Shown: positions 47,230 to 56,466, counted from the stretch's first letter. The stretch: 64,000 nt of DNA from Hyphomicrobiales bacterium (GCA_900469955.1 UBYX01000002.1:124193-188192); one strand, 5' to 3'. A program made the numbers and translations. Notes: a model not told the origin generated them from the sequence alone.

Positions 47230-47445
47230 ATGGCCGAGACTGGCACTGTAAAATTCTTCAATACGGACAAAGGCTTCGGCTTTATCAAACCTGATAGTGG
47301 TGGCGCCGACATTTTTGTCCATATCTCTGCCGTACAGGCTTCCGGCCTGTCCGGTCTCTCAGAAAATCAGAAGGTAAGCTTCGACACGGAACCGGATCGT
47401 CGCGGCAAGGGCCCCAAGGCCGTCAACCTGCAGATCGCTGGTTAA
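47230..47445 (+). CDS. cspA: Cold-shock protein CspA family
   Basis: A 71-residue OB-fold nucleic-acid chaperone: GTVKFFNTDKGFGFIKPD (RNP1 is KGFGFI) and DIFVHISAVQ (RNP2), with the usual C-terminal beta-strand. Slightly divergent from E. coli CspA, as for alphaproteobacterial paralogues. The ATG follows AAAAGGACC at eight bases. It has a long structured leader and its own intrinsic terminator. Confidence 0.96.
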   Translation: MAETGTVKFFNTDKGFGFIKPDSGGADIFVHISAVQASGLSGLSENQKVSFDTEPDRRGKGPKAVNLQIAG

Positions 47446-47473
47446 GCCCTAGAGGCTTCTATTCGAGTTGAGG

Positions 47474-47500
47474 CCCGGCAGCTATGCCGGGTTTTCTTTG
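47474..47500 (+). terminator. Intrinsic terminator of cspA
   Basis: CCCGGCA-GCTA-TGCCGGG followed by TTTTCTTTG. Confidence 0.92.
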
Positions 47501-47519
47501 TTTGGGGCCACGGTCTCTG

Positions 47520-48167
47520 TCAGAACCCGCGAAGGAAGGGATTGGATCTCCGTTCGTCGCCGATCCGGCTTCCCGGTCCATGGCCGCAGATGAAGCCGAC
47601 TTCATCGCCAAGCGGCAGAACCTTGTCGCGGATCGATGCCAGAAGCGTTTCGTGGTCGCCGCCAGGTAAATCGGTCCGGCCGATTGAACCGTTGAACAGT
47701 ACATCGCCGAGATGGGCGAAGTTTTGATTGCGATTGTAATAGATGACATGACCCGGTGCGTGCCCGGGGCAATGAAAGACTTCGAAAACGTGATCGCCGA
47801 AGGAGACAGTATCTCCCTCGTTGAGCCAGCGGTCCGGCGTCAGGTTGCGCACGGCCATCTTCACTCCGAACTTCTCCGCCTGGGTCTCCAGCCGCTGTAG
47901 CAACGGAAGGTCGGCCTCGTGAGGTCCGATCACCTGGATGCCCAGCGCCTCCCGCAACTCATCCGCGCCGCCGGCATGGTCGATATGCCCGTGCGTCAGC
48001 CATATCTCCTTGAGCGTTATGCCGTTCTCCCTGATGACCTTGAGGATCTCAGGCACGTCGCCGCCGGGATCGATGACGACACCTTCCTTGGTCTCGTCGT
48101 CGAAAAGGACCGTGCAGTTCTGCTGGAATGGAGTAACCGGGATGATACCGGCCTGTAGCTTGCCCAT
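47520..48167 (-). CDS. MBL-fold hydrolase, glyoxalase II-like (YcbL type)
   Basis: A 215-residue metallo-beta-lactamase-fold protein with intact metal ligands: WLTHGHIDHAGG (HxHxDH), FHCPGHAPGH (third His), HLGDVLF (bridging Asp) and CGHGPGS (last His). The compact size without the extra C-terminal glutathione-binding domain of GloB matches YcbL-type type II glyoxalases, which hydrolyse S-lactoylglutathione or related thioesters. It is convergent with cspA. Confidence 0.9.
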   Translation of the reverse strand: MGKLQAGIIPVTPFQQNCTVLFDDETKEGVVIDPGGDVPEILKVIRENGITLKEIWLTHGHIDHAGGADELREALGIQVIGPHEADLPLLQRLETQAEKFGVKMAVRNLTPDRWLNEGDTVSFGDHVFEVFHCPGHAPGHVIYYNRNQNFAHLGDVLFNGSIGRTDLPGGDHETLLASIRDKVLPLGDEVGFICGHGPGSRIGDERRSNPFLRGF

Positions 48168-48236
48168 GATGCCTCGGCTCAGATGAAAGGTCAGCCGCGG
48201 TATAACGAGAAACGAGGGGCATTTCAGCCGAAAAAA

Positions 48237-48431
48237 TCAATCCGCAAAGGCCAGCGTATTATAGGTCTCATCGGCCGCGACGGGGGGAGCGAGCGATACG
48301 GTCGTCAGCAGGAAGGCCGTTACGATGATCTTCAGGGTGAATACGGTGACGAGGACCCCTTTCAGCGGGTTTTCGGCTGCGACAGCATCCGCCTTGATCG
48401 GAGGAAGGGCGGAAAATGTTTGGGCGATCAT
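48237..48431 (-). CDS. Small 64-residue single-span membrane or secreted protein
   Basis: A 64-codon frame with GGAG seven bases before the ATG. It has a hydrophobic segment GVLVTVFTLKIIVTAFLLTTVSLA (about residues 25-48) followed by PPVAADETYNTLAFAD; the VAADET site could be a signal-peptidase cleavage, leaving a very short peptide. I do not recognise a family. It is 69 bases upstream of the MBL hydrolase start on the same strand and may be co-transcribed with it. Confidence 0.55.
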   Translation of the reverse strand: MIAQTFSALPPIKADAVAAENPLKGVLVTVFTLKIIVTAFLLTTVSLAPPVAADETYNTLAFAD

Positions 48432-48599
48432 GATTATTCTCCAGTCTGTTTGGCCACATCAATGGCCGGCGCTGACAAAAGTTCCGCCACACCTTTCCGT
48501 TGTTGCGGGCACGCCACAGCTTGAAGAATCTACCCCAACTGAACGGAACCACCGAGAGGCGAAAGGGTTTCACCGCCAGTCAACATGAGGAGAAAATCC

Positions 48600-49217
48600 A
48601 TGACGACTTGGTTGAAATGTCTGGCTCTGGGCTCCGTCTTTTCGGCACTGGCGCTGCCCGCGGCCGCCCAGATGGCCACGACCACCGCGTCGGATATCGT
48701 CGTCCGTTCCGGCCCTGGTCAGGACTATCCGGAGATCGGTCTTGCCACCCGGGGGAGCCCGGCCATGATGGACGGCTGCCTTCAAGGCAGCAACTGGTGC
48801 CGCATCGATGTCAACGGCATGCGCGGCTGGGTGTTTGCGGAATATCTGACGATACGCCACAACGGCACGCCGGTCGTGGTGCAGGAATATCGCACTCAGT
48901 ACGAGGTGCCCGCCGTGACCTATGAAACGACCGCAAGCGTGGTGCCTGCCGCTCCGTCCCCCGCGCCGGGTGATGTCCTGCTCGGTCCGGTCGGCGCGGT
49001 GGAAGTGATCGATCCGCCGGAAACGGTGATCCGCTATATCGATCAGCACCCGGCTCAGTCGATCCAGGTGCGCAATGAGGTGGTCGTCGGTGCCACCCTC
49101 CCAGCGGATGTCGTGGTGAGCGAAGTGCCCGACTATGACTACAACTACGTGGTCGTGAACGATCGACGCGTTCTCGTCGACCCCGGTACCCGGCGCATCG
49201 TGCATATCTACGAATGA
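48600..49217 (+). CDS. Secreted SH3b plus DUF1236 domain protein
   Basis: A 205-residue exported protein: signal peptide (TWLKCLALGSVFSALALPAAAQ), a bacterial SH3-like domain (ATTTASDIVVRSGPGQDYPE to WCRIDVNGMRGWVFAEYL), a Pro/Ala linker and a C-terminal DUF1236-like segment (VGAVEVIDPPETVIRYI). Periplasmic SH3b proteins often bind peptidoglycan or partner proteins; the role here is unknown. The ATG has GAGGAG upstream and is preferred over one five codons earlier. Confidence 0.85.
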   Translation: MTTWLKCLALGSVFSALALPAAAQMATTTASDIVVRSGPGQDYPEIGLATRGSPAMMDGCLQGSNWCRIDVNGMRGWVFAEYLTIRHNGTPVVVQEYRTQYEVPAVTYETTASVVPAAPSPAPGDVLLGPVGAVEVIDPPETVIRYIDQHPAQSIQVRNEVVVGATLPADVVVSEVPDYDYNYVVVNDRRVLVDPGTRRIVHIYE

Positions 49218-49226
49218 CCATCATCT

Positions 49227-49257
49227 TGAAGGGGCGCCTTGGGTCGGCGCCCCTTCA
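49227..49257. terminator. Strong hairpin after the SH3-domain gene
   Basis: A 12-bp perfect stem (TGAAGGGGCGCC/GGCGCCCCTTCA) with a seven-base loop, 10 bases after the stop. No T-run. Confidence 0.6.
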
Positions 49258-49406
49258 CCTGTTGTGGCTAACGCCATCCCCTCTTCCAACAAATGCTGTT
49301 GATTGTTCAAACCGTTCGCGCTTTATGACGGACGGCAGGTTACAATCGATCGTCAGCAAAAAGAGCTTCAGCCTCTGGCAAGGAGCCGTCAGGAAAGGGA
49401 ACGCGA

Positions 49407-49922
49407 GTGGCGCGCACATCGACGGGAAGAGCCGTCCAGAAGGCCATGCCGCCGATGCCGGCGGTCGACGAAGCACAGATCGACTTCGAGACGATTGAGT
49501 TGCTCTTCTTCGCCTACCGCGACTTCGTGTCCGACCCCGATGCAATCCTCGCCAAGATCGGCATGGGCCGGGCCCATCACAGGGTCGTCTATTTCGTCAG
49601 CCGTCAGCCGGGCATGATGGTGGCCGATCTTCTGGATACGCTGCAAATTACCAAGCAAAGCCTCGCACGTGTGCTGAAGCAGCTGATCGAACTTGGCTAT
49701 ATCCGCCAGATGGCGGGCGCCAAGGATCGTCGCGAGCGCAGGCTCTACCCGACGCTGGCTGGCCGGGAGCTGGCGCTTGCCCTTTCCGAGCCGCAATCAC
49801 GCCGTATCGCTCACGCCATGGAGGACTTGACGCCTGAGATGCGGACGGCGGTAAAGCAGTTCCTGCGCCGCATGCGCGGACGCGATGAAAATCTCGAGCC
49901 GATCGATACTGACCTGGATTGA
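49407..49922 (+). CDS. MarR-family transcriptional regulator
   Basis: A 171-residue winged-helix regulator: RVVYFVSRQPGMMVADLLDTL, the recognition helix TKQSLARVLKQLIELGYI and wing AKDRRERRLYPTLAG. GTG start after AAGGGAAC. It ends four bases before the response regulator ATG, so it is the first gene of a MarR-response regulator-kinase-DUF1349 operon. This gene order is familiar from rhizobia. Ligand unknown. Confidence 0.9.
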   Translation: MARTSTGRAVQKAMPPMPAVDEAQIDFETIELLFFAYRDFVSDPDAILAKIGMGRAHHRVVYFVSRQPGMMVADLLDTLQITKQSLARVLKQLIELGYIRQMAGAKDRRERRLYPTLAGRELALALSEPQSRRIAHAMEDLTPEMRTAVKQFLRRMRGRDENLEPIDTDLD

Positions 49923-49926
49923 GCAA

Positions 49927-50625
49927 ATGACGAAAACACCCCTGTCCGACGATGCCCCTCACCTTCTTGTGGTCGACGACGATACCCGTATCCGCGATCT
50001 TCTGAATCGCTATCTCATGGAACAGGGTTTCCGGGTCACGGTCGCAGGCGATGCCGCAGAAGCACGCCGAAAGCTGGAAGGTCTGCATTTCGACCTGATC
50101 ATCCTCGATGTCATGATGCCCGGCGAGTCCGGCCTTTCGCTCACCCAATCGCTCTATCAGAAGAAGACGATTCCGGTGATCCTCCTGACGGCGCGGGCCG
50201 AAGCCCAGTCCCGGATCGAAGGTCTCGAGGCCGGCGCCGACGATTATCTCGCCAAGCCCTTCGACCCGCGCGAACTGGTGCTGCGCATTAACAATATCCT
50301 GCGTCGCAGCTCCTCTCCCGATACGCCGAAGATCGAGCAGATCATGTTCGGGCCGTTTACATTCTCGATCCCGCGCAAGGAATTGCGCAAGGCAGCGGAA
50401 ACCATCCGGCTCACAGATAGGGAACAGGAAATCATGCTGCTTTTCGCGCTGCGGGCCGGCGACACCATTCCCCGCCATGAACTGATCGGCGACGATGCAG
50501 AGGTCGGCGAGCGCACGATCGACGTGCAGATAAACCGTTTGCGGCGTAAGATCGAGGAAGATCCGGCCAACCCCGTCTATCTTCAGACGGTGCGCGGCAT
50601 CGGATACCGACTGAGTATCGACTAG
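49927..50625 (+). CDS. OmpR/PhoB-family response regulator (PetR-like)
   Basis: A 232-residue regulator: receiver domain with acidic pocket (LLVVDDDTRIRDLL), phosphoacceptor Asp in LIILDVMMPGESG, Thr in ILLTARA and Lys in YLAKPFDPREL; a C-terminal winged helix ends in TIDVQINRLRRKIEEDP and VRGIGYRLS. It starts at the ATG right after the MarR stop. It resembles PetR of Rhodobacter and its rhizobial counterparts. Its partner is the kinase 28 bp downstream. Confidence 0.92.
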   Translation: MTKTPLSDDAPHLLVVDDDTRIRDLLNRYLMEQGFRVTVAGDAAEARRKLEGLHFDLIILDVMMPGESGLSLTQSLYQKKTIPVILLTARAEAQSRIEGLEAGADDYLAKPFDPRELVLRINNILRRSSSPDTPKIEQIMFGPFTFSIPRKELRKAAETIRLTDREQEIMLLFALRAGDTIPRHELIGDDAEVGERTIDVQINRLRRKIEEDPANPVYLQTVRGIGYRLSID

Positions 50626-50653
50626 CCGAGAAAGCGGGCACAGCGGAAGGCGG

Positions 50654-52033
50654 ATGGCTTTTTTTGACACCCTGAAACGCGACATGGACCGGTTGATTGT
50701 CCCCGGCTGGCGCCCGTTCACCCGCTGGCTGCGCCGCCGCTTGCCGACCGGTCTCTATACCCGCTCGCTGCTGATCGTCATCCTGCCCATGCTGCTTTTG
50801 CAGAGTGTCGTCGCCGCCGTCTTCATGGAGAGGCACTGGCGCATGGTCACTGAGCGCCTTTCGGAAGGCACGGTCCGCGACATTGCCGGCATCATCGAAG
50901 TCATCAAGAGCTATCCGCAGGATGCGAACTACGATGCGATCACCCGCATTGCCGATGACGCGCTGAACCTCACCGTCGCGGTCGAGGAAAACGGGCAGTT
51001 GCCGCCGCCCCGCCCGCGCCCCTTCTTCTCCATCCTCGACGATATTCTGGCCGAACAGATCACTCGTCAGATCCAGATGCCGTTCTGGATCGACACAGTC
51101 GGAGACAGCCGGCTCGTCGAGATCCGCATCAAATTCGACAATAGGGTGTTGAGGGTGTTCACCCGCCGCGGCTCGACCTATGCGTCGAACACCCATATCT
51201 TCCTCGTCTGGATGGTCGGCGCGGCTTTCGTGCTGGCGGTTATTTCCATCCTCTTCCTGCGCGGGCAGATCCGGCCGATCCTAGCGCTCGCACAAGCGGC
51301 CGAAAGCTTCGGCAAGGGCCAGAAGACCGAAGGCTTTTCGCCACGCGGCGCCGATGAAATCCGCCGTGCCGGCCTCGCCTTCATCCAGATGCGCGAGCGC
51401 ATCGAGCGGCAGATGGAGCAGCGCACAGCGATGCTCGCCGGCATCAGCCACGACCTAAGGACAATTCTGACACGCTTTAAGTTGCAACTGGCGCTGGCCG
51501 GCGACAAGCCGGAACTTGCCGGCATGAGCCAGGACGTCGACGACATGCAGTCGATGCTGGAAGGTTATCTCGCCTTTGCCAAGGGTGAGGCGGAAGAGGA
51601 TTTCGGGGAACTGCGGTTGAGTGAGCTTCTCGAAAAGCTGCGCTGCGATTTTTCTCTTCGCGGGAAAACCATGACCTACGAGATCGACGGCGAAGACGAG
51701 ATCGCCGTCCGCCCGAACGCCTTTACCCGGCTTCTCGGCAATCTCGTTTCGAATGCGGAGCGTTATGCGAACACGCTGCATATCGATGCCCGGCACAGCG
51801 CAAAATGGCTGACGCTGACGCTCGACGACGACGGCCCGGGCATCCCTGTCGAAGCGCGCGAGGATGTGTTCAAGCCGTTCTACCGGCTTGACGAGGCCCG
51901 CAACCTGAATGCGTCGGGTACGGGCCTGGGGCTTGCAATCGCCCGCGACGTCGCCCGTGCCCACGGCGGCAACGTGACGCTTGCCGACAGCCCCAGGGGC
52001 GGTCTGCGCGCCGTCGTCCGCGTGCCAGCTTGA
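50654..52033 (+). CDS. Membrane sensor histidine kinase
   Basis: A 459-residue kinase: transmembrane segment 1 (about residues 34-55), a ~130-residue periplasmic sensor, segment 2 (about 182-204), a HAMP linker, the H-box GISHDLRTILTRFKLQLAL (phospho-His near residue 270), N-box NLVSNAERYAN, D/G-boxes DDDGPGIP and GTGLGLAIARDVA. Similar to EnvZ/PetS-type kinases. It phosphorylates the upstream response regulator. Its stop overlaps the TTG frame of the DUF1349 gene. Confidence 0.93.
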   Translation: MAFFDTLKRDMDRLIVPGWRPFTRWLRRRLPTGLYTRSLLIVILPMLLLQSVVAAVFMERHWRMVTERLSEGTVRDIAGIIEVIKSYPQDANYDAITRIADDALNLTVAVEENGQLPPPRPRPFFSILDDILAEQITRQIQMPFWIDTVGDSRLVEIRIKFDNRVLRVFTRRGSTYASNTHIFLVWMVGAAFVLAVISILFLRGQIRPILALAQAAESFGKGQKTEGFSPRGADEIRRAGLAFIQMRERIERQMEQRTAMLAGISHDLRTILTRFKLQLALAGDKPELAGMSQDVDDMQSMLEGYLAFAKGEAEEDFGELRLSELLEKLRCDFSLRGKTMTYEIDGEDEIAVRPNAFTRLLGNLVSNAERYANTLHIDARHSAKWLTLTLDDDGPGIPVEAREDVFKPFYRLDEARNLNASGTGLGLAIARDVARAHGGNVTLADSPRGGLRAVVRVPA

Positions 52034-52044
52034 AGCGAGAAAAG

Positions 52045-52626
52045 ATGTCCATCGATCTCTCCGATATGCAATGGTTGAACCCACCGGCCGAAAGCCGCTT
52101 GAACGACGACAGGTTGATCGTCCGCTCCGGCAAGGACACCGATTTCTGGCAGGGCACCTATTACGGTTTCCACCGCGATAGCGGCCATTTTCTCCATCGG
52201 CGCCGGCCCGGCGATTTCACCGCCGAAACGTCCTTCATCGGCCATTACGAAACGCTTTACGATCAGGCGGGGCTGATGATCCGCCATGATGAAACGCATT
52301 GGATGAAATGCGGCATCGAATTCACCGACGGGGCCTGCCATTTCAGCGTCGTCGTCACCAATGGTCACTCGGACTGGTCGGCGTTCCGCCTGACCGAGGA
52401 TTTCAGCGAGATGTTTGTAAGGGTGACCCGAATGGGCGACGCGCTCTTCATTCAGTATCGCCCCGATACCCAGCCGGACTGGCGCATGGCGCGGCTCGCG
52501 TATTTCCCGCCCGATCTCGCCGATCTCTCGGTCGGCATGATGTTCTGTTCGCCGCAACGGGAAGGATTCGAGGTGGAATTCCGCTCCTTCAGCCTGACCG
52601 AGGTCAAGAGCCGCGATATCCACTGA
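52045..52626 (+). CDS. DUF1349 (regulation of enolase 1-like) protein
   Basis: A 193-residue protein matching the DUF1349 concanavalin-like fold: MQWLNPPAES near the start, GKDTDFWQGTYYG, YDQAGLMIRHDETHWMKCGIEF, CHFSVVVTNGHSDWS and VGMMFCSPQREGFEVEF. The family includes yeast Ree1; bacterial members have no settled function, though carbohydrate binding is plausible. The ATG after GCGAGAAAAG is used rather than a TTG overlapping the kinase. It is last in the MarR/two-component operon and converges with csaA. Confidence 0.88.
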   Translation: MSIDLSDMQWLNPPAESRLNDDRLIVRSGKDTDFWQGTYYGFHRDSGHFLHRRRPGDFTAETSFIGHYETLYDQAGLMIRHDETHWMKCGIEFTDGACHFSVVVTNGHSDWSAFRLTEDFSEMFVRVTRMGDALFIQYRPDTQPDWRMARLAYFPPDLADLSVGMMFCSPQREGFEVEFRSFSLTEVKSRDIH

Positions 52627-52636
52627 AGCCGAAACC

Positions 52637-52978
52637 CTACATCAGCCTCTTGCCGTTCGGCACGGCCTGCTCCACGGCGGCAAGCACGATCGCGCCGTTC
52701 TCGTCCTCGAAACCAAGCGTGAGAACCTCGGATCGAAACGGGCCGATCTGCCTCGGCGGGAAATTGACAACCCCCAGCACCTGCCGGCCGACAAGCGTCT
52801 CCGGCGTATAGTGCACGGTGATCTGCGCCGAGGATTTCTTGATGCCGATTTCGGGACCGAAGTCGATCTTCAGCTTGAATGCCGGTTTCCTTGCCTCCGG
52901 GAACGGCTCCACCTCGACAATGGTGCCGACGCGGATATCGACCTTCTCGAAATCGCCATAGGTGATCTGCTCGGCCAT
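52637..52978 (-). CDS. csaA: tRNA-binding OB-fold protein CsaA
   Basis: A 113-residue OB-fold protein related to the EMAP/Trbp111 tRNA-binding domains: [20 protein letters not shown], the signature [40 protein letters not shown] and a dimer-forming C-terminus PNGKRL. CsaA binds tRNA and has been described as an export chaperone. It begins eight bases after proC in a ybjN-proC-csaA operon. Confidence 0.93.
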   Translation of the reverse strand: MAEQITYGDFEKVDIRVGTIVEVEPFPEARKPAFKLKIDFGPEIGIKKSSAQITVHYTPETLVGRQVLGVVNFPPRQIGPFRSEVLTLGFEDENGAIVLAAVEQAVPNGKRLM

Positions 52979-52986
52979 GGCGCTGC

Positions 52987-53805
52987 TCAGCTTCCGAGCT
53001 CTTCGGCCCGCTTGCGTGCGGCAGCGATTGCCCTGTCGAACAGCGGCTGCATGCCGTCCTCCGCCATCAGCACGGACAGCGCGGCCGCAGTCGTCCCACC
53101 TGGAGAGGTGACGTTCTGACGAAGCTTCGAGGCGTCATCGGGGGACTGGTGAAGGAGCTCACCAGCCCCCGAGACAGTTTCCCGTGCAAGTCGCATGGCG
53201 AGGTCCGCCGGCAGGCCGGCTTTCCGGCCCGCTTCTGCCATGCACTCGACGAGATAAAACACATAGGCCGGCCCGCTGCCGGAAACGGCGGTGACCGCGT
53301 CGATGTCGGCTTCGCTCGCCACCCACTCCACCGGACCGCTGACCTTGAGAAGGGCCTGCACCGCCTCCCGCTGCGCCTCGGAGACCTTGGGATTGGCGTA
53401 GGCGCCCGTCACGCCCCTGCCGATCATGGCTGGCGTATTCGGCATCGCGCGCACCATGGCGGCGTCGCCGAGATAGCCTTGCAGATAAGATAGCGTCTTG
53501 CCGGCTGCGACAGATACGACGACGGTGCCTGCGCCGACCATCGGCTTCAGCGGCGGAAGCACCACGTCCATCAACTGCGGCTTGACCGCGAGAAACAGGA
53601 TATCGGCTTCAAGCCCGCTTGGGGGCGAGGCAAGATGACGGGCGCCGGCATCGGCAATCACCGCCTTCATCGCTTCCGACGGAGACGGATCGATCACCGT
53701 GACGGAAGCTCCGGGTACGCCATTCTTCAGCCAGCCGGAAAGCATCGCGCCGCCCATATTGCCGGCACCAATGAGAACGATGGAAGCCAGCTGCGCCAAG
53801 GCCAT
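52987..53805 (-). CDS. proC: Pyrroline-5-carboxylate reductase ProC
   Basis: A 272-residue enzyme of proline synthesis: [18 protein letters not shown]ossmann motif, [31 protein letters not shown], and the dimerisation/substrate motif [21 protein letters not shown] with [14 protein letters not shown]. It reduces pyrroline-5-carboxylate with NADPH. Its ATG shares one base with the ybjN stop (TGATG). Confidence 0.97.
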   Translation of the reverse strand: MALAQLASIVLIGAGNMGGAMLSGWLKNGVPGASVTVIDPSPSEAMKAVIADAGARHLASPPSGLEADILFLAVKPQLMDVVLPPLKPMVGAGTVVVSVAAGKTLSYLQGYLGDAAMVRAMPNTPAMIGRGVTGAYANPKVSEAQREAVQALLKVSGPVEWVASEADIDAVTAVSGSGPAYVFYLVECMAEAGRKAGLPADLAMRLARETVSGAGELLHQSPDDASKLRQNVTSPGGTTAAALSVLMAEDGMQPLFDRAIAAARKRAEELGS

Positions 53806-54305
53806 CAGGCTTCGCCTACCGTTTCAAACAGAACCGCATCCATGGCCGCCTTCGCTTCCATGCCCGACCAGACGACGAACTGGAATGCCTGGTAATAGGC
53901 CTCGCATGCTTCAAGCGCACTGGAAAGCAGCACTTCGACCTGCTGGTTGTTGGGTTCCGCGCCGCCGGCAAGCAGCAAGGACTGGCGGAAGATGATCACA
54001 TCTTCCTGGCGCCACAGGTCGAAATGCCCCATCAGCACCTGCCCGTTGATATGGGAGAGCAGACGGATCACCTCGTTGACCCGCATGTCCGGGATCTTGA
54101 TGTCGAAAGCGCAGGCCAGATGCAGCGCCTCGAACTCCTCCATCCAGGAGAAGGAAACATGGTAGTCAGTCCAGCGGCCTTCTACGGTCATGGCGATTTC
54201 GTCCTCGCCGGACCGTTCGAACGTCCAATCGTTCGAAGCTGCAACGAACTCGATCATGTCGACCGGGTTCGACTGGCGTTCGATTCCCATTTCCATAAGG
54301 CTCAT
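53805..54305 (-). CDS. YbjN-domain protein
   Basis: A 166-residue protein with the YbjN fold seen in type III secretion chaperone-like proteins: SNDWTFERSGEDEIAMTVEG, FSWMEEFEALHLACAFDI, VNEVIRLLSHINGQVLMGHFDL and ACEAYYQAFQFVVW. YbjN affects motility and stress responses in E. coli; here its link with proC and csaA is a conserved rhizobial operon. ATG chosen (MSLMEMGIERQ) with AAGAAGG upstream. An upstream frame extension lacks similarity. Confidence 0.88.
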   Translation of the reverse strand: MSLMEMGIERQSNPVDMIEFVAASNDWTFERSGEDEIAMTVEGRWTDYHVSFSWMEEFEALHLACAFDIKIPDMRVNEVIRLLSHINGQVLMGHFDLWRQEDVIIFRQSLLLAGGAEPNNQQVEVLLSSALEACEAYYQAFQFVVWSGMEAKAAMDAVLFETVGEA

Positions 54306-54816
54306 GCGGCACCTTCTTGACCGGAATGAATGCGAATTGGTGCGAGATACGCCCAACACGCGAACAATGACCGGGAACAACACTTTGGACGATCGCCCGA
54401 CGCTACCAGAATAACGCAGTCACCCTGTCTGGAGCTTACCAAGCCGTTTCGAATCATCCTTTAAAATCAGTGTACCTACACCGAGTCCGGCTGCCAGCCC
54501 CTCTCCCTCCATTTTGATCAATCAACCGTGGAAACATCTTCGTGTCGGAAATCAGAAGGGAGTCATAACCGACTCTGGACACAGGCTTTTTTGGCAGTGT
54601 CCACAGGGTATCATTTTTTTGGAGCGATCCGCACCGGCACACACGGTGCGATCGGAACCCCGTGCCGATCGCGATATCGCCCGTCCCAGGATGATCCAGG
54701 AAACAGGGCGCTTTTGAGGAGGGAAACACCCACATAGCTGCGCCGACGATTCCTCCGACACGATCGGAAGGGAATGAGGCAGACGGAGGTATCGGGCAAT
54801 CAGCAATTCCCTACGT
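54306..54816. other. 511-bp intergenic region with two hairpins
   Basis: No gene recognised. Contains TGGACAC/GTGTCCA (54576-54582 with 54597-54603) and a stronger CGATC-CGCACCG/CGGTGCGATCG stem with one bulge (54625-54653), with a T7 run (54614-54620) between them. Short reading frames here have no ribosome sites or family signals. A small RNA is possible. Confidence 0.3.
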
Positions 54817-55692
54817 CTACCGTAGCCGTGCAGCCAGGAAGTCGATGAGCACCCGCGCCGCCATGGGAATATGCCTGCGGGAAACATAGAGAGCATGGAT
54901 ACCGAGCGTGGTCGGCTCCCACTCCGGCAAGACGACCACGAGCCTGCCCGCCTGAACCTCCTGATCGGCGGCGAAGCATGGCAGCATCGCGATGCCGAGG
55001 GCGGACAGCGTGGCCCGCCTCAGAGCGAGAGCGTCGTTTGTCTGGAATCCTCCCGCTACGGGAACCACCACCTGCGCCTCGCCCTTTTTTAAAATCCATT
55101 CCGCACCGCCGAGATTCGTGTAGGTGAGGCACCTGTGGCCCTTCAGATCCTCCGGCGCGTTCGGTGCCCCCTGCTTGTCCAGATACTGTTGCGACGCGTA
55201 GAGCCGCGACGGACACTGTCCCAGCCGTTTGGCAATCAGAGAGGGATCGAGGTGGTTGGCGATCCGGATTGCCACATCGATACGGTCCTGCACGAGATCG
55301 ACCGGCCTGTCCGAAATCTGCAGGTCGATCTTGATGCGAGAATAGTGATCCGCGAACTCCGAGAGCAACGGGATCAACTGCGTCTCTGCGAGAATGCCAG
55401 GGGTCGTCACCCTGAGGAGGCCGTGCGGCGTATCCGCATGGCCCGCCACGTCAGTCACGGCGTCGGCGACGCGGACCATCTCCCGGCAGAGTTCGATCAC
55501 GCGTTCGCCCGCAGACGTCAGGCTGAGCTGCCGCGTGGTGCGGTGGAGAAGCCGTGTTCCTGACCAGTCTTCCATGGCCCCGATGTAACGCGATGCCATC
55601 GCTCGAGACATGCCCAGCTCTTCGGCTGCGCCCGAGGCGCTGCCCCGCTCAACCGTTTTCAGGAGAACTTTTGCGGCGATTATCCGGTCCAT
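54817..55692 (-). CDS. LysR-family regulator, divergent to DsbA-like gene
   Basis: A 291-residue LTTR: HTH domain IIAAKVLLKTVERGSASGAA to TRQLSLTSAGERV, effector domain following. Divergently transcribed from the DsbA-like/NmrA/MBL genes, with a repeated GCAACATT element between. It is the likely regulator of that module. CrgA-type LysR proteins of this subgroup often control quinone- or aldehyde-stress genes; here that is inference. Confidence 0.92.
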   Translation of the reverse strand: MDRIIAAKVLLKTVERGSASGAAEELGMSRAMASRYIGAMEDWSGTRLLHRTTRQLSLTSAGERVIELCREMVRVADAVTDVAGHADTPHGLLRVTTPGILAETQLIPLLSEFADHYSRIKIDLQISDRPVDLVQDRIDVAIRIANHLDPSLIAKRLGQCPSRLYASQQYLDKQGAPNAPEDLKGHRCLTYTNLGGAEWILKKGEAQVVVPVAGGFQTNDALALRRATLSALGIAMLPCFAADQEVQAGRLVVVLPEWEPTTLGIHALYVSRRHIPMAARVLIDFLAARLR

Positions 55693-55707
55693 CTATTCGC
55701 TCGATTG

Positions 55708-55743
55708 ATGCAACATTCTTTTATCTTTGATATGCGCAACATT
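55708..55743. promoter_or_regulatory. Direct repeats between LysR and DsbA-like genes
   Basis: GCAACATT occurs at 55710-55717 and 55736-55743, 26 bp apart, in the 79-bp divergent intergenic region. Candidate regulator binding sites. Confidence 0.4.
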
Positions 55744-55771
55744 AAATTCTCCTCACCACAAGGAGATCGCA

Positions 55772-56440
55772 GTGACCGCCGACATCGAACTTCAATATTT
55801 TTTCGACCCCCTCTGCGGCTGGTGCTACGCGAGCGCGCCGGCCCTCGCTGGCCTCGCCGACACGTTCGGAGAAAAGCTCACGATGCGGCCGTCCGGCTTG
55901 TTCGTCGGAGGGCGGCCGATCTCGTCGATCGCCGACCACGCCTGGCGCAACGACCAGCGCATCCAGAGCATTACGGGACAGCAATTTTCAGAAGAATACC
56001 ACCGGAACGTTCTGCTGGCTCCGGGCGGTATCTTTGACTCCGGGCCTGCAACACTTGCGCTGACCGCTCTTGGCGAACGGGATTCAACGCTTGAACCCCG
56101 TTTCCTGCATGCCGTCCAAATCGCTCGCTACGTCGAGGGACGGGACACTTCTGTAATCCACGAGGTGGCCGAGGTCGCGGCTCGCGTAGCCGCCGAACAC
56201 GGCATCGAACTCACCGTCGAGACGCTTGCCGAAAGGCTCCGGAGCGACACTAAACTGCGCGATCGCGCGCTGGAGCGGATGGAAGATACACAGCGTCAGA
56301 TGAATAACCTCGGCATTCGAGGTGTCCCGCAGATCATCGCCGTCGTCGACGGCGAGCCTCATGTCCTTGGCAGTGAGACACTCTATCACGGTCCGGCGGG
56401 TCTGATCGCGGTTCTCAACGAACTTTCCGCCACCGAATGA
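55772..56440 (+). CDS. DsbA-family (FrnE-like) thioredoxin-fold oxidoreductase
   Basis: A 222-residue cytoplasmic thioredoxin-fold protein with an N-terminal C-G-W-C active site in FFDPLCGWCYASAPAL and a cis-Pro region GIRGVPQIIAV. The helical insertion and lack of a signal peptide match cytoplasmic DsbA-like proteins such as FrnE. The start is GTG with AAGGAG eight bases upstream; a longer frame has no ribosome site. First gene of the LysR-controlled module. Confidence 0.88.
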   Translation: MTADIELQYFFDPLCGWCYASAPALAGLADTFGEKLTMRPSGLFVGGRPISSIADHAWRNDQRIQSITGQQFSEEYHRNVLLAPGGIFDSGPATLALTALGERDSTLEPRFLHAVQIARYVEGRDTSVIHEVAEVAARVAAEHGIELTVETLAERLRSDTKLRDRALERMEDTQRQMNNLGIRGVPQIIAVVDGEPHVLGSETLYHGPAGLIAVLNELSATE

Positions 56441-56466
56441 ACCCTCGATCAACCAGGAGTAATATC

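Noticed and set aside
54362-54378. GAAC...GAAC resembling a LexA box upstream of ybjN
   Set aside because: The spacing is nine bases, not the seven required by the alphaproteobacterial LexA box.
54430-54520. tRNA-like fragment (TTTCGAATC followed by a GTGTACCTACAC stem)
   Set aside because: No acceptor stem, D-arm or proper T-arm can be assembled; at most a decayed remnant, and no integrase or att repeats are nearby.
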